NCBI GenBank assembly: GCA_946403845.1
Contig: CAMJBL010000006.1
Location: 1-64,000 of the forward strand
Source: an uncultured Prevotella sp.
GTDB taxonomy: Bacteria > Bacteroidota > Bacteroidia > Bacteroidales > Bacteroidaceae
Direction: 5' to 3'
DNA: 64,000 nucleotides
A program made the translations under genes and the position numbers. Of this stretch, positions 42,561-52,048 are shown in pieces (position 1 is the first letter of the stretch; each line of letters opens with the position of its first letter). The notes under the pieces were generated by a model that was not told the DNA's origin, did not search any database, and was given only the letters and a program-made list of their open reading frames with translations.

Positions 42561-45389
42561 TTACTTCACTACGATCTTCTTACCATTCTGAATGTAGATG
42601 CCCTTCGCAGGAGCAGTCTTCAACCTCTGGCCGCTGAGCGTATAGATACCCTCAATCTGAACAGCTGCCTTTACTTTTTCTATAGCTGTCGGATCAAACG
42701 GTTCTGTTGCACCGGCTGTGATACGATCAATCTTCAGATTGTCGAACCATGCACGACGGTCGTTATTGTTGTAGTCACACTTCAGGACGAACTTGTTTGG
42801 AACAGCCTCCAGGACGAACTCATTAGAAGTGGTTGAGCCATTAACGCTGTTGATGGTGCAGTAAATGCTCTTTCTGCCATAGTCCATAATCACCTCGAAA
42901 TGAGTCTTCTCCAGAGGATTAGCGGTCACAGAGTCCGTAGCATCGGCAGGAGAAGCGTTAGCATAGCTACCACCCGACTTAGCCCAGATATAGTCCAAAT
43001 CAGCCTCACAGGTATTCGTGGTGTTCGTGCCATTATAGAAGTTGTGGAAAATACCGAAGATATCCACATCTTCTGCATCCTTCAGGTAGAAGCCGAGTGA
43101 TTTGCCACTGAGGCCCTGTACATAGAAGTCGCAGGCCACCTTCAGGATGTTAGTACCCATAGAGCCGTTCTCTGTCGGATCGAAGACAACGGTACCTTCA
43201 CCGCCACCAATGCGCAGATAGCCTTTCCACAGTTGCTCACCATTAGCCCAATAGCCCTTCTCGAATGGTTGAGAGGTATTGTCTTCTGGTGTGGTTTCAC
43301 TAAATCCAGAGAGTACCATTGAGCCCTTAGCTCCAGGAATCTTAATGGTATTATCACCTGTCTCAATATCTAATTCAATCACAACATCTTTCTCGAAGTC
43401 AATGTCAACAATCGAAGCGATGCAGTTGGCAGGAATCGTCGTTGTAAATACATTAACAGCCTCGTTCAGTTCGGCATTAGCAGCCACGATGGTGGCAGCA
43501 TTCTCCTCGCTGTACTGTGAAGCCTTCATCTGAGCCTGAATGCCCTTAGCCTTATCAATGGCAGCCTGCAGGGCATCCTTACCTGTAGCAGCATCGTAGA
43601 GACGCATCTTAATGGTTTTCTCTGCATTGTCAATGACGGTCTGCATGGATGCCAGCGTATCATTTTCTGCCACGAATTCACGATTTGCAGCAATGATAAG
43701 CTTCGTTGCCTGCTGATAAACCTCATACTGCAACAGACCGGTCTCCTCTGATGTGGTATTCACATAGGTATCTCTGTCGAATGTTGCAATGATATCATCC
43801 TGACTCATGCCCTCATATTGAGCAATCTTAGGCTCTACTTCGTCAGCTACAGCCTTCAAGGCAGCCTTGCCCCAGAGGTAGGAGTCATCAGCAAGATAAC
43901 CGGCAGCTGTGGTCAGGTTCTCACGACCTGTGGTAATCTGTGTGGTCACATTCTTCCAGTATCTCAGCTGCTTCTGGTTATACTTGTTATCGTTCTTACC
44001 ATAGAGACGGGCTTCTTTCACATAGACCACAGAACCATTTGTCTTGGTCTTGTACTCTTCTTTACAATAAGCCTTAAAACCTACTTCGTAGGTACCAGCC
44101 TCAGTAATAGGAGCAACAACTACAAATGGGGTATAAACACGAGAGTCCAAACCCTTGACCACTGAAACAATCGTATCAGCAGCAGCACCGTCAACCATCT
44201 TCACCACATAAGCAATACCATAGGCAGGGTTCCAGCCTTCATTATGGGTCCAAGATGTAGAAGTGGGATCTGCACGAAGCGCAGCGAGCGACTCGATGGT
44301 GAACACATAAGAACCTGGATCGAACGTCATCTGAGTATAGATACCCATCGGATCATTCGGGTTGCTGTATGCCCAGGAATTGTTACCGCCAAAGTGACCT
44401 AAGTCAGGATAGGCACCGCTGTTCCAGAAAGCACGTCCGGTAGGCAGACATGTCCAATCACCATAATTGCTGACTTTCTGCGTATTACCATCTGTTTCCT
44501 TAATACCCAGGTAGTTATCACTATTGCCATCCAGATAGTCATCCATCTTCTCATACAAGAATTCTGCAAGGACTTCATCTGCCACAGCTAACAGCTCGTC
44601 AAGTTCTGCCTGACCGCTCTCATCACCAAGAGCCTCGAGGCCTGCAATCACTTCAGGATAGCCGTCAAACTGAGCCCAGACATCGGCTGGCCAGTTATAG
44701 CAATTCTTATAAGCATTCAGTTTCTCCAGCATGGCATCACGCTGACGAAGGTCAGCATACTGCTGAGCCTGAGCAATCTGAAGATCGGCAATCTCAACGG
44801 TAGTCGACATGGTCATGAATGAGATGAACCAAGTGCGGGCTGTACCGTCACCAACGATAGCATAGTTAAAGGTCTGCCACTCTTCCGTCAATTCCTCCCA
44901 TGTGTTAACAATCACCTCATCTGCAGCTTCAGGATAGGAAAATGCGCCATCCGAGTTACCGGCTACCTTCACCAGATTGGTCGGTGTCTGGTAACCATCA
45001 CCAGGGATAAAAGTCTTCACAACGTCCACATATTCAGGAGCGCCCTTCAACTTGAAGCTAACGATATAGGTGGCATCTGCTGATGTAGGCTGGAATGTGT
45101 AGTACATACCCTCACCCTTGTTATTGTCATCGGTAGGATCATCCACACAAACCACAGAGTTAAGACCATCTGCATAGCCGTTGGCATTGGTGTTAAACTT
45201 CTCAGCCAGGGTCTTTCCTGCACTCTTTACAGTCCATCCAGTCCAGTCCTGGAATTTGCTGCCTTCAAGGACATCACTCGTAATCAGGAAACGTCCCTGC
45301 GGGGTGTAGACATACTCACCCTTTGTGAGAGCAAAACCCGAAACAGCAACGCACATTGCCATAAAGGCAAAAAGTAAACGTTTTTTCAT
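42561..45389 (-). CDS. large secreted protein with T9SS-like C-terminal domain
   Basis: 942 residues from the ATG at 45389 (MKKRLLFAFMAMC). Signal peptide, a beta-rich N-terminal region resembling a carbohydrate-binding module (about 30-190), helical FIVAR-like segments (AAIDKAKGIQAQMKASQYSEENAATIVAANAEL near 660), a C-terminal jelly-roll-like domain (FVLKCDYNNNDRRAWFDNLKID) and a tail YTLSGQRLKTAPAKGIYIQNG typical of Prevotella secreted proteins using T9SS-like sorting. No catalytic motif recognised; it may bind glycans at the surface. Own promoter and terminator. Confidence 0.75.
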   Translation of the reverse strand: MKKRLLFAFMAMCVAVSGFALTKGEYVYTPQGRFLITSDVLEGSKFQDWTGWTVKSAGKTLAEKFNTNANGYADGLNSVVCVDDPTDDNNKGEGMYYTFQPTSADATYIVSFKLKGAPEYVDVVKTFIPGDGYQTPTNLVKVAGNSDGAFSYPEAADEVIVNTWEELTEEWQTFNYAIVGDGTARTWFISFMTMSTTVEIADLQIAQAQQYADLRQRDAMLEKLNAYKNCYNWPADVWAQFDGYPEVIAGLEALGDESGQAELDELLAVADEVLAEFLYEKMDDYLDGNSDNYLGIKETDGNTQKVSNYGDWTCLPTGRAFWNSGAYPDLGHFGGNNSWAYSNPNDPMGIYTQMTFDPGSYVFTIESLAALRADPTSTSWTHNEGWNPAYGIAYVVKMVDGAAADTIVSVVKGLDSRVYTPFVVVAPITEAGTYEVGFKAYCKEEYKTKTNGSVVYVKEARLYGKNDNKYNQKQLRYWKNVTTQITTGRENLTTAAGYLADDSYLWGKAALKAVADEVEPKIAQYEGMSQDDIIATFDRDTYVNTTSEETGLLQYEVYQQATKLIIAANREFVAENDTLASMQTVIDNAEKTIKMRLYDAATGKDALQAAIDKAKGIQAQMKASQYSEENAATIVAANAELNEAVNVFTTTIPANCIASIVDIDFEKDVVIELDIETGDNTIKIPGAKGSMVLSGFSETTPEDNTSQPFEKGYWANGEQLWKGYLRIGGGEGTVVFDPTENGSMGTNILKVACDFYVQGLSGKSLGFYLKDAEDVDIFGIFHNFYNGTNTTNTCEADLDYIWAKSGGSYANASPADATDSVTANPLEKTHFEVIMDYGRKSIYCTINSVNGSTTSNEFVLEAVPNKFVLKCDYNNNDRRAWFDNLKIDRITAGATEPFDPTAIEKVKAAVQIEGIYTLSGQRLKTAPAKGIYIQNGKKIVVK

Positions 45390-45452
45390 ACGCTTCGTTT
45401 TTAGAAAGTTATTAATTAATATAGATAATAAATGATTTGTCTTAATTCGGCG

Positions 45453-45484
45453 CAAAGTTAATCATTTTTTTCCTGTTATACAAA
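45453..45484 (-). promoter_or_regulatory. promoter of the 942-residue secreted protein gene
   Basis: Minus strand TTTG (45481-45484), 20 nt spacer, TAACTTTG (45453-45460). Excellent match; leader about 60 nt. Confidence 0.75.
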
Positions 45485-45505
45485 CATTTTAGCATTTTTT
45501 GCAAT

Positions 45506-48500
45506 TTACCGCCTTAACGTCATCGAGGCTGAGGCATTCTTCTCACTTCTGATACGGAGGATATAGACGCCCTTTGGCAATGGCTGGCGATAGAAGACGG
45601 CCTGAGCCTCTGCAAGCGTCGTCACATAGCTGGCCACCACAATACCGTTTGAAGCAAAGACGTCGACTGAAACCCGCTCACCTGAAGCGATGCCCATGAT
45701 ACCTACAGAAGAACTGTAACGGATATACAGATAACCTTTTGCAAACTTGCTGGTATCCCAGTAATAATGCTCAGGCAGCACGGGCAGTTCAAACTTCACG
45801 TCACCTACAGCAACCTTCGGGAAGTTAAACACCATGAAGGAGTCAGCCTTGGCCTCGTCGGTACCTATGCCAACAGTCGGATCATAAGAGGAGTCCAAAT
45901 AAACGCTGATGGTAGCGCCATCCTTAAAGGTAATGGAACCGTTGGTCTCATCACCCCAGAGATGCGTGCAGCCTGGGGCAGAATCCGACGTGGCGCACTT
46001 CTGCACACCGACATAGAGTTTTCCCGTGGCGCCAAAGGTAAGCGGCTTAGCACCGAAATACCAATAGCCTGCTGAAGAGTTGCCGTCTGCACCAACGCGC
46101 AAAGCGCCATTGATGGTAATGCCACTATTGGTAAGGGGATGTCCCTTGGAGGTTGACCTGATAACAGAACTCATACCCGTCAGCGTAGCACCGTCAGCCA
46201 CAGTGAGCGCACCGGTGCCAAGCGTCTTGCTCTGTCCGAGAATCAGCGTGCCCTCCGAGATGGTCACCGTTCCGCTGTTCTGCCATGATCCTCCCACAGT
46301 CATCGTACAATCACCCACCTTCTCGAAGTTCGATTTATTCTTACCGCCAGCATCGTAGATAGAGCCATCAAAGGTAAAATCACCCAGGTCGGAAGAACCC
46401 ACTTTCCAGGTCACATTGCCTGATACGCTGTTTTGGTTTCCGAAGTTCATCTCCTTATGACGCAGGGTACCAGAGCCGATGAGTTTACCGATAGGATAAG
46501 TGACCGAGGCATTATCGCTGGAGGCGGCAATACCGATATTGGTGCCGGCACCCGTATTGAGCGTTGCATGGGGCATACCGCTGTTCTTCAGAGGCATGAG
46601 GATAGAGGTATTATTGTAAACAATCGTTCCCTTAAAGTTCGTCCAGTTTCCGGTAAGGGATACACGGTTCACGGTGTTTGTCGGATTGATGGTCAATTGT
46701 CCCGTACCCGTCAAGGCACCGGAATAGCCTACATAGTTGTTTTTCGTCAATGTCAGTGTCGCCTTGGCACCTTCTGCCACATAGATTGGAGAGGGCACAA
46801 AGCCAAGACCCGAGATGCTCGCTGAGCCTTGCAATTCAACAGGTTTGGTATTATTGGCACCGCTATAATCCATGCTTCCATTCTTTACGATGGTACGGGC
46901 TACGTTGAGTTTACCTGACATACTGAACAAGCCTGCACCGGTCTTCACCAGCGTATCGCCGGCAACGAAGGCCTGCTGCGTAAATGAGGCATCAGTCCTG
47001 ATGACACCCTTTCCTATCAAGCCGATTGCAGAGCCATTGGTCACAGCCGCTGTATTCTGAAGCACAGCACCGTTCTCAATCGTAAATTTGGTGCCCGAGG
47101 AGGTCACGCCTCCAAGGTTGCCATAAGCCTGTGTCGCGCTGGAGAGCGAGCTGACAACCGTCGTACCGCCAGTAAGATGGTTACCACCCGTATAGGTATT
47201 GGCATTCTTCATCGTAATGGAACCCGTACCCTGATGATAGAAAGTTCCCGAGACAATCTTTCCACCACCGTTAATCGTATAGGCCTTGGAGCCTGTATAG
47301 TAGATATTGGCAGGCTTCACCTCTACCCCATCGGGAATCGTCACCGTCGTACTCTTGGCATTATCGGTGAAATAGATATTATCGTCCTCGATGAATGTTT
47401 CTGAGGCACGCGCAGCATCGTGGGTGACAAAATTCTCCGTGGTGGCGACATCCCACACATTCGACTGTGTGCCATTCCACTCGATGTCAGCCGCATCACG
47501 TGTACCCTCTACATGGAGCACAAGACTGCCACTTTCGATGGCCAGAGCAGCCTTGACTTTGGCGATGCCCTCAATCTTGATATTGGCGACATCACCTACA
47601 ACCGTACTGGCTTTACCAAGATTATACTTTCCTGTGGCAAGTTTCTCCTCCCCCTTGGCAAAGTGACAGTTGAACTCAATGACAGGCTGCTTATACTCAG
47701 GACCATACTTCCAGTCCCTGGTCTCTACTATCAACTTGGCAGTATTAATCTGATCGGCCTTCGTGCCGTCGCTATAGAGATCCATCTTCAGACGGGAGCC
47801 AAAGCCCATCTTCAGGGAGTCCGTAGCCATGAGCGTACCGATGGCATCTGTGCCTCCAATGCTGATTTCTGCCCCATAGTCAGCTGACAACGACTTCACT
47901 TTGATCTCCTTTGCAGCTGTATTGAGAGTCGTCAGACGGTTCATCCACAGCGGAGAATTGGCGATAGAGCCATTGAGGTTCAGCGTACCTGCCCATACAT
48001 CGGTATTTCCGCTGTAAGTCATATCCTTCTCGGGATAAGCCAAGATGCCGTCACCTTGTTTCACCACACGGGTTGTCCCACTAAATCCGCCACCCTGAAG
48101 GGTATGGGTATAATAGTCATATTTGATTGTATAGGAAGCCGCCGTCGCCTCAGAGGGAGCAGAACCCTGAACCCACGAGGGCGCATTGTCTATATATATA
48201 TAAGGTGTAGCACCGTCGGTGATGTTGACCGTCATGTCGTTGGTCTCACAGGTGATGACCGCCTCGCCATTATTCGCGATAGTGCCACCATTGGCAATCT
48301 CAGTACGTCCCGCCATAGTAAGCGCAGGGGGCGCGGCGGTAATACCTTCCAGTTCGCCTAAGAAATAAGAGGTATGAGGCGGCTGGTTATAGCCGCACAT
48401 CTGCCACACCATCGCATTACGATACTGGTGGTCATACCATAAAGAATAGTTACGCCAAGGCGTTTCGATGGTGGTGGTATAAATACGGATTCTATTATTG

Positions 48501-50173
48501 CCGGTGCGCATGATAACCTCCTCACGCCAATCACCGAAGATATCACCCTGGTAACAAGGCGTACCCTTGGTATCGTTGTTGGTCATGGAACCCGTCAGCA
48601 CCCAAGTAATATTGGAACCTGGCTTCATGACGACGCCTTCCGTATTCTTACCATTTCGATAATTGAAAGTTTCTTCCTGCAGGTCGCCATCCCAATAGCA
48701 TCGGAAGTTCTGCGAGATACCAGCCGTGCTATTCAGGACATCGAGATGTTTATTTTCCACCAGACTCACAGGTGGTGTATCATGAGCAGAGAAACCCACG
48801 GCTCCGGGAATGGTATTGAGGAAATTGCCTGCTATGGCACGACCATCATCATCACCACCCTCGGAACGATAGTAGAGTTGCGATGTCGTCAGGTCACGGT
48901 AGTTATTGGATGGATGGTCTTCATTACAGAAAAAGCCCTCCTGACCATGTACATAAGGGTTGAAATCGCCATGATGCTGGGCATCGCCATGACCGAGGCC
49001 GGTGGTAGACAAGCCCTTGCCATTATCGTCGATAACCATACTACCCCATACAATCTCGTCACGACCATCCCAATCGACATCCACGATAGCATAGTTATGA
49101 TAGCCCTGACCATACCAAGGAGAACCGGCCTTATTGTTGGTCCAGCGCCAACGCTCTGTCAGCTGATGGGTCTTGGGATCCACATCGTATGCCACGAACT
49201 TATGGCGGGTATAGATGCCACGTCCCAGGAAGATGCTGGGTTTGCGACCGTCCAGGTAAGGAGCTCCGAAGAAATACTTCGATGAGCGATGGCCATAACC
49301 ATCCCCCCAAGCCGCATTGAGGTCGGTCTCACCATTCTCAAGACGCTTTAACGGATAATCCATTGTGACATAGGGCACACCCGTAGCACCGTTCATATAG
49401 ACGAGGAATTCATCGCCCTCATGCATAAACCAGTTAGTACCACCACCTGTGGCAGCACGGTAGTTCTTCGTGGCATCGCCAATGACGTAGGTCTTTCCGT
49501 CAGCAGCATGGATCGTGGTTCCATCTGCCGCACGCATAATGGCCTCTGCCTTACCGTCGAGGTCCCAGTCGTAGGCCACGATATTCTGTTCATTATTCTG
49601 GAAATCACCCATATTCGGGCCGCAGTTCACCCACCACAACACGGTACCATCGAGTTTCAGACATTCAAAGATGCTGTACTCGCCGTTGTTACCATTACGG
49701 GGAAAACTGGCGTTGATTTCACTCTGGTTGTCATACTTCAAGAGAATCTCCAGTTCACCGTCGCCATCGACATCTGCGCAACAGGCATCGTTGGGAACAA
49801 GTGTGGAGGTTATGGATTTATCATGCTTGGGCGTAATCTCCAGATAGCTATTGGCCCAAGGGGTAACAGCCGTACTCTTCGGCTGCTTCACACCACGCTT
49901 CACCGCCTCAACGGCATAACTGTCTGAGGTATTACCAGCGGCATCGGTGTAGTTGGAAATGGTCAGGTTCTCTGCAATCAGCGAACCATTGCGATATAGG
50001 TTATAAGTGACATCATAGTATTCATCGGATTGGATACGCCAGCTGACGAAGACACCACCTGTGGTCTTCACCGCCACCATGCCACGATCCAGTTTGTCAA
50101 TCACACGCTGTGCGTTAGCATCCGTAACTACCGACAGCAAAACAGTTAGAAATAGTATAAGTAGTTTGTTCAT
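45506..50173 (-). CDS. PL11 rhamnogalacturonan lyase fused to autotransporter-like repeats
   Basis: 1555 residues. Signal peptide 1-21. Residues about 22-612 form the eight-bladed PL11 propeller with calcium-type loops (DVDGDGELEI, DWDLDGKAEA, DVDWDGRDEI) and GDIFGDWREEV. PL11 enzymes cut the rhamnose-galacturonate backbone of RG-I by beta-elimination. Residues about 640-1465 are glycine/threonine-rich repeats (GTLTITEGAL-like: TVTISEGTLILGQSKTLGTGALTVADGATLTG) resembling passenger-associated transport repeats. The last 75 residues look like a T9SS sorting domain (VDVFASNGIVVASYV ... PLPKGVYILRI). Typical PL11 is about 620 residues, so this is a large surface fusion. The start lies 12 nt after a terminator. 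Confidence 0.85.
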   Translation of the reverse strand: MNKLLILFLTVLLSVVTDANAQRVIDKLDRGMVAVKTTGGVFVSWRIQSDEYYDVTYNLYRNGSLIAENLTISNYTDAAGNTSDSYAVEAVKRGVKQPKSTAVTPWANSYLEITPKHDKSITSTLVPNDACCADVDGDGELEILLKYDNQSEINASFPRNGNNGEYSIFECLKLDGTVLWWVNCGPNMGDFQNNEQNIVAYDWDLDGKAEAIMRAADGTTIHAADGKTYVIGDATKNYRAATGGGTNWFMHEGDEFLVYMNGATGVPYVTMDYPLKRLENGETDLNAAWGDGYGHRSSKYFFGAPYLDGRKPSIFLGRGIYTRHKFVAYDVDPKTHQLTERWRWTNNKAGSPWYGQGYHNYAIVDVDWDGRDEIVWGSMVIDDNGKGLSTTGLGHGDAQHHGDFNPYVHGQEGFFCNEDHPSNNYRDLTTSQLYYRSEGGDDDGRAIAGNFLNTIPGAVGFSAHDTPPVSLVENKHLDVLNSTAGISQNFRCYWDGDLQEETFNYRNGKNTEGVVMKPGSNITWVLTGSMTNNDTKGTPCYQGDIFGDWREEVIMRTGNNRIRIYTTTIETPWRNYSLWYDHQYRNAMVWQMCGYNQPPHTSYFLGELEGITAAPPALTMAGRTEIANGGTIANNGEAVITCETNDMTVNITDGATPYIYIDNAPSWVQGSAPSEATAASYTIKYDYYTHTLQGGGFSGTTRVVKQGDGILAYPEKDMTYSGNTDVWAGTLNLNGSIANSPLWMNRLTTLNTAAKEIKVKSLSADYGAEISIGGTDAIGTLMATDSLKMGFGSRLKMDLYSDGTKADQINTAKLIVETRDWKYGPEYKQPVIEFNCHFAKGEEKLATGKYNLGKASTVVGDVANIKIEGIAKVKAALAIESGSLVLHVEGTRDAADIEWNGTQSNVWDVATTENFVTHDAARASETFIEDDNIYFTDNAKSTTVTIPDGVEVKPANIYYTGSKAYTINGGGKIVSGTFYHQGTGSITMKNANTYTGGNHLTGGTTVVSSLSSATQAYGNLGGVTSSGTKFTIENGAVLQNTAAVTNGSAIGLIGKGVIRTDASFTQQAFVAGDTLVKTGAGLFSMSGKLNVARTIVKNGSMDYSGANNTKPVELQGSASISGLGFVPSPIYVAEGAKATLTLTKNNYVGYSGALTGTGQLTINPTNTVNRVSLTGNWTNFKGTIVYNNTSILMPLKNSGMPHATLNTGAGTNIGIAASSDNASVTYPIGKLIGSGTLRHKEMNFGNQNSVSGNVTWKVGSSDLGDFTFDGSIYDAGGKNKSNFEKVGDCTMTVGGSWQNSGTVTISEGTLILGQSKTLGTGALTVADGATLTGMSSVIRSTSKGHPLTNSGITINGALRVGADGNSSAGYWYFGAKPLTFGATGKLYVGVQKCATSDSAPGCTHLWGDETNGSITFKDGATISVYLDSSYDPTVGIGTDEAKADSFMVFNFPKVAVGDVKFELPVLPEHYYWDTSKFAKGYLYIRYSSSVGIMGIASGERVSVDVFASNGIVVASYVTTLAEAQAVFYRQPLPKGVYILRIRSEKNASASMTLRR

Positions 50174-50184
50174 AATCTATATTT

Positions 50185-50218
50185 AAAAAAGAATCAGGGG
50201 GACAACGCCCCCTGATTC
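50185..50218 (-). terminator. terminator between the 569-residue gene and the PL11 fusion
   Basis: Minus strand GAATCAGGGGG, loop, CCCCCTGATTC, then TTTTTT. It ends 12 nt before the PL11 ATG, and no promoter fits in between, so the lyase would need read-through or a promoter inside the upstream gene. Confidence 0.92.
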
Positions 50219-50226
50219 AAACTTGT

Positions 50227-51936
50227 TTATTTCATCTGAACGCCAAGAGCGTTGAAGATACCGGCTTCGGTCACAATAAGAACCTGACCGTTCTTTACGA
50301 CCTTACGAATAGCCTTCTCAGTATCGGCATTCACCTTTACAATACCATCGGAATCTTCGGTAGCAGCGTAGATCATAATCACATCGATACCCTGATTATC
50401 ACCACCGCCAGCCTTCAGCGTAATGTCGGTAGCCTCGGTGATAGTCAGCAGGTCTGACTCCCGCTCATCAAAGTTGGTAGCTGTAGCCGAAATGTAAATC
50501 TCGTTCTCCTCACCCTCACCCTTGGTCAGCGTGCAGATATAACCGGGTTCCTTGCTGGCGTCGAAGAGCACGGCACGGATCTTATAGGTGCCGGGCTGCA
50601 GCGTCACGAGCTTCAGGTCCTCTGTTACATAGCCGGCCTTGGCCATAGACGAACGGACGGCAGCATTGGGACTGGTACACTCTACAGCACCCTGAAGGTC
50701 CTCACCCTCAGACAGGAAGAGCACACCCTCAAACTCCGTCTTCTTATAACCAACGACAAATGTCGTATCGCCCTCACCGTTCTTCAGATCGAAGGCCTCG
50801 ACAAACTCATTACCCTTGGAACCATGAGTATAGGCCTTGGCATCGGCATCAAGCAGCCAATAAGGATAAGTCACCTTAACCGTTGAACCCGTTGTGCCTT
50901 GGGTCTTGGCAACAAGCTCCTTCAGAACGGTGGTATTGTTGTCCTCATCCACATAAGCAGCAACGATATTGTAGTTACGTGGCAGCTTCTCCTGAGACTC
51001 AGAAATCTCGATGGTCTTCACATAACAATTGCTGAAACGGAATGTGACGTCGCCAGCTGTCTGCACCTCAAACTTGAAATTGACATATTTCGAGTCCAAC
51101 TGCACAGAGTCCTGAAGTTCTGTAGAAGAAACAATACCCTCAGGAGCGATGGCAGCACCATTCATGGCCTGGATGCAAGTACGTTTGCTGTCGCTTGCTT
51201 TGGTAGCACGGTTGGCATTGAAGGTAATCACATCACCTTCCTGACAGTCGGGGATGACCATGAACTGATCGTTGCCATTGAAGACAATCGCATCAGCCCA
51301 ACCACCACCATGACCGCTGACATAGAATACTTTCTCACCGAACTTGAAGGTCAGATCCTCCGTAGCTGGCAGAGCCGTTCCGTCGGGAAGCATAATCTCC
51401 TGATAGTTACGGGCAGGCACATAATAGCGGGCATTGCCGCTCTTCGTGATATCGATGTAGTGCGATGCATCGCCATCAGCATTAGCAGCTGCATCATCAG
51501 CAATCTGAGCCAACGAAGCGTCGTCAATCGCAAACGACCAGCTCATCTTGCGCTCGGCACCGCGGGTCTTGAAGTTAAGCGTATATCCCTCAGCAGGCGC
51601 CAGTTCTTTACCGTCGACCTTCACAGAGGTGATCTTCAAGGTATAGTCTGTAGCAGGCTGCAGTTCGAACTCACTCAGATCCAGCGTCACACCGGATGCA
51701 AATGAACCCTCAACACCGTCGAAATCGATCGCATTGAAAGCACCGGCCAGCGTGAAATTAGTAGCGGTAGGATCAGCAACACCCGATACATTGGGGAAAG
51801 TCACGATAATCTTACCAGTTGGGCCGATCTTCTGCCCCTCCTTGAGGCTGAAGTTAATATCACCCAACACCACCTGAGCCATAGAGCCGAGGCAGAAAAA
51901 GAAAGCCATTAAGGCAAGCGTAGAAATTCTCTTCAT
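50227..51936 (-). CDS. secreted beta-rich protein, possible glycan binder
   Basis: 569 residues. Signal peptide (FFFCLGSMAQ). N-terminal immunoglobulin-like segment (FPNVSGVADPTATNFTLAGAF ... YTLKITSVKVDG), a middle domain (about 130-320) with WADAIVFNGNDQFMVIPDCQEGDVITF, a MucBP-like part (NYNIVAAYVDEDNNTTVLKE), and a C-terminal part ending VLIVTEAGIFNALGVQMK, a short sorting-tail style. No enzyme motif seen. Sits between another surface protein and the PL11 fusion. Confidence 0.7.
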   Translation of the reverse strand: MKRISTLALMAFFFCLGSMAQVVLGDINFSLKEGQKIGPTGKIIVTFPNVSGVADPTATNFTLAGAFNAIDFDGVEGSFASGVTLDLSEFELQPATDYTLKITSVKVDGKELAPAEGYTLNFKTRGAERKMSWSFAIDDASLAQIADDAAANADGDASHYIDITKSGNARYYVPARNYQEIMLPDGTALPATEDLTFKFGEKVFYVSGHGGGWADAIVFNGNDQFMVIPDCQEGDVITFNANRATKASDSKRTCIQAMNGAAIAPEGIVSSTELQDSVQLDSKYVNFKFEVQTAGDVTFRFSNCYVKTIEISESQEKLPRNYNIVAAYVDEDNNTTVLKELVAKTQGTTGSTVKVTYPYWLLDADAKAYTHGSKGNEFVEAFDLKNGEGDTTFVVGYKKTEFEGVLFLSEGEDLQGAVECTSPNAAVRSSMAKAGYVTEDLKLVTLQPGTYKIRAVLFDASKEPGYICTLTKGEGEENEIYISATATNFDERESDLLTITEATDITLKAGGGDNQGIDVIMIYAATEDSDGIVKVNADTEKAIRKVVKNGQVLIVTEAGIFNALGVQMK

Positions 51937-51980
51937 ATTCTGTTATTTTAGTTACATTAAATTCTTCAAGTAGTTTAGGG

Positions 51981-52013
51981 AAAAGCCCTCACGCTTTTTG
52001 GGGCGCGAGGGCT
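51981..52013 (-). terminator. terminator-like hairpin after the 507-residue lipoprotein
   Basis: Minus strand AAGCCCTCGCGCCCC ... GCGTGAGGGCTTTT: strong GC stem, short T run. Placed between two cotranscribable surface-protein genes. Confidence 0.7.
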
Positions 52014-52048
52014 TATTCTATTATCGGGATGTCCCGTAGTCAATTCGA

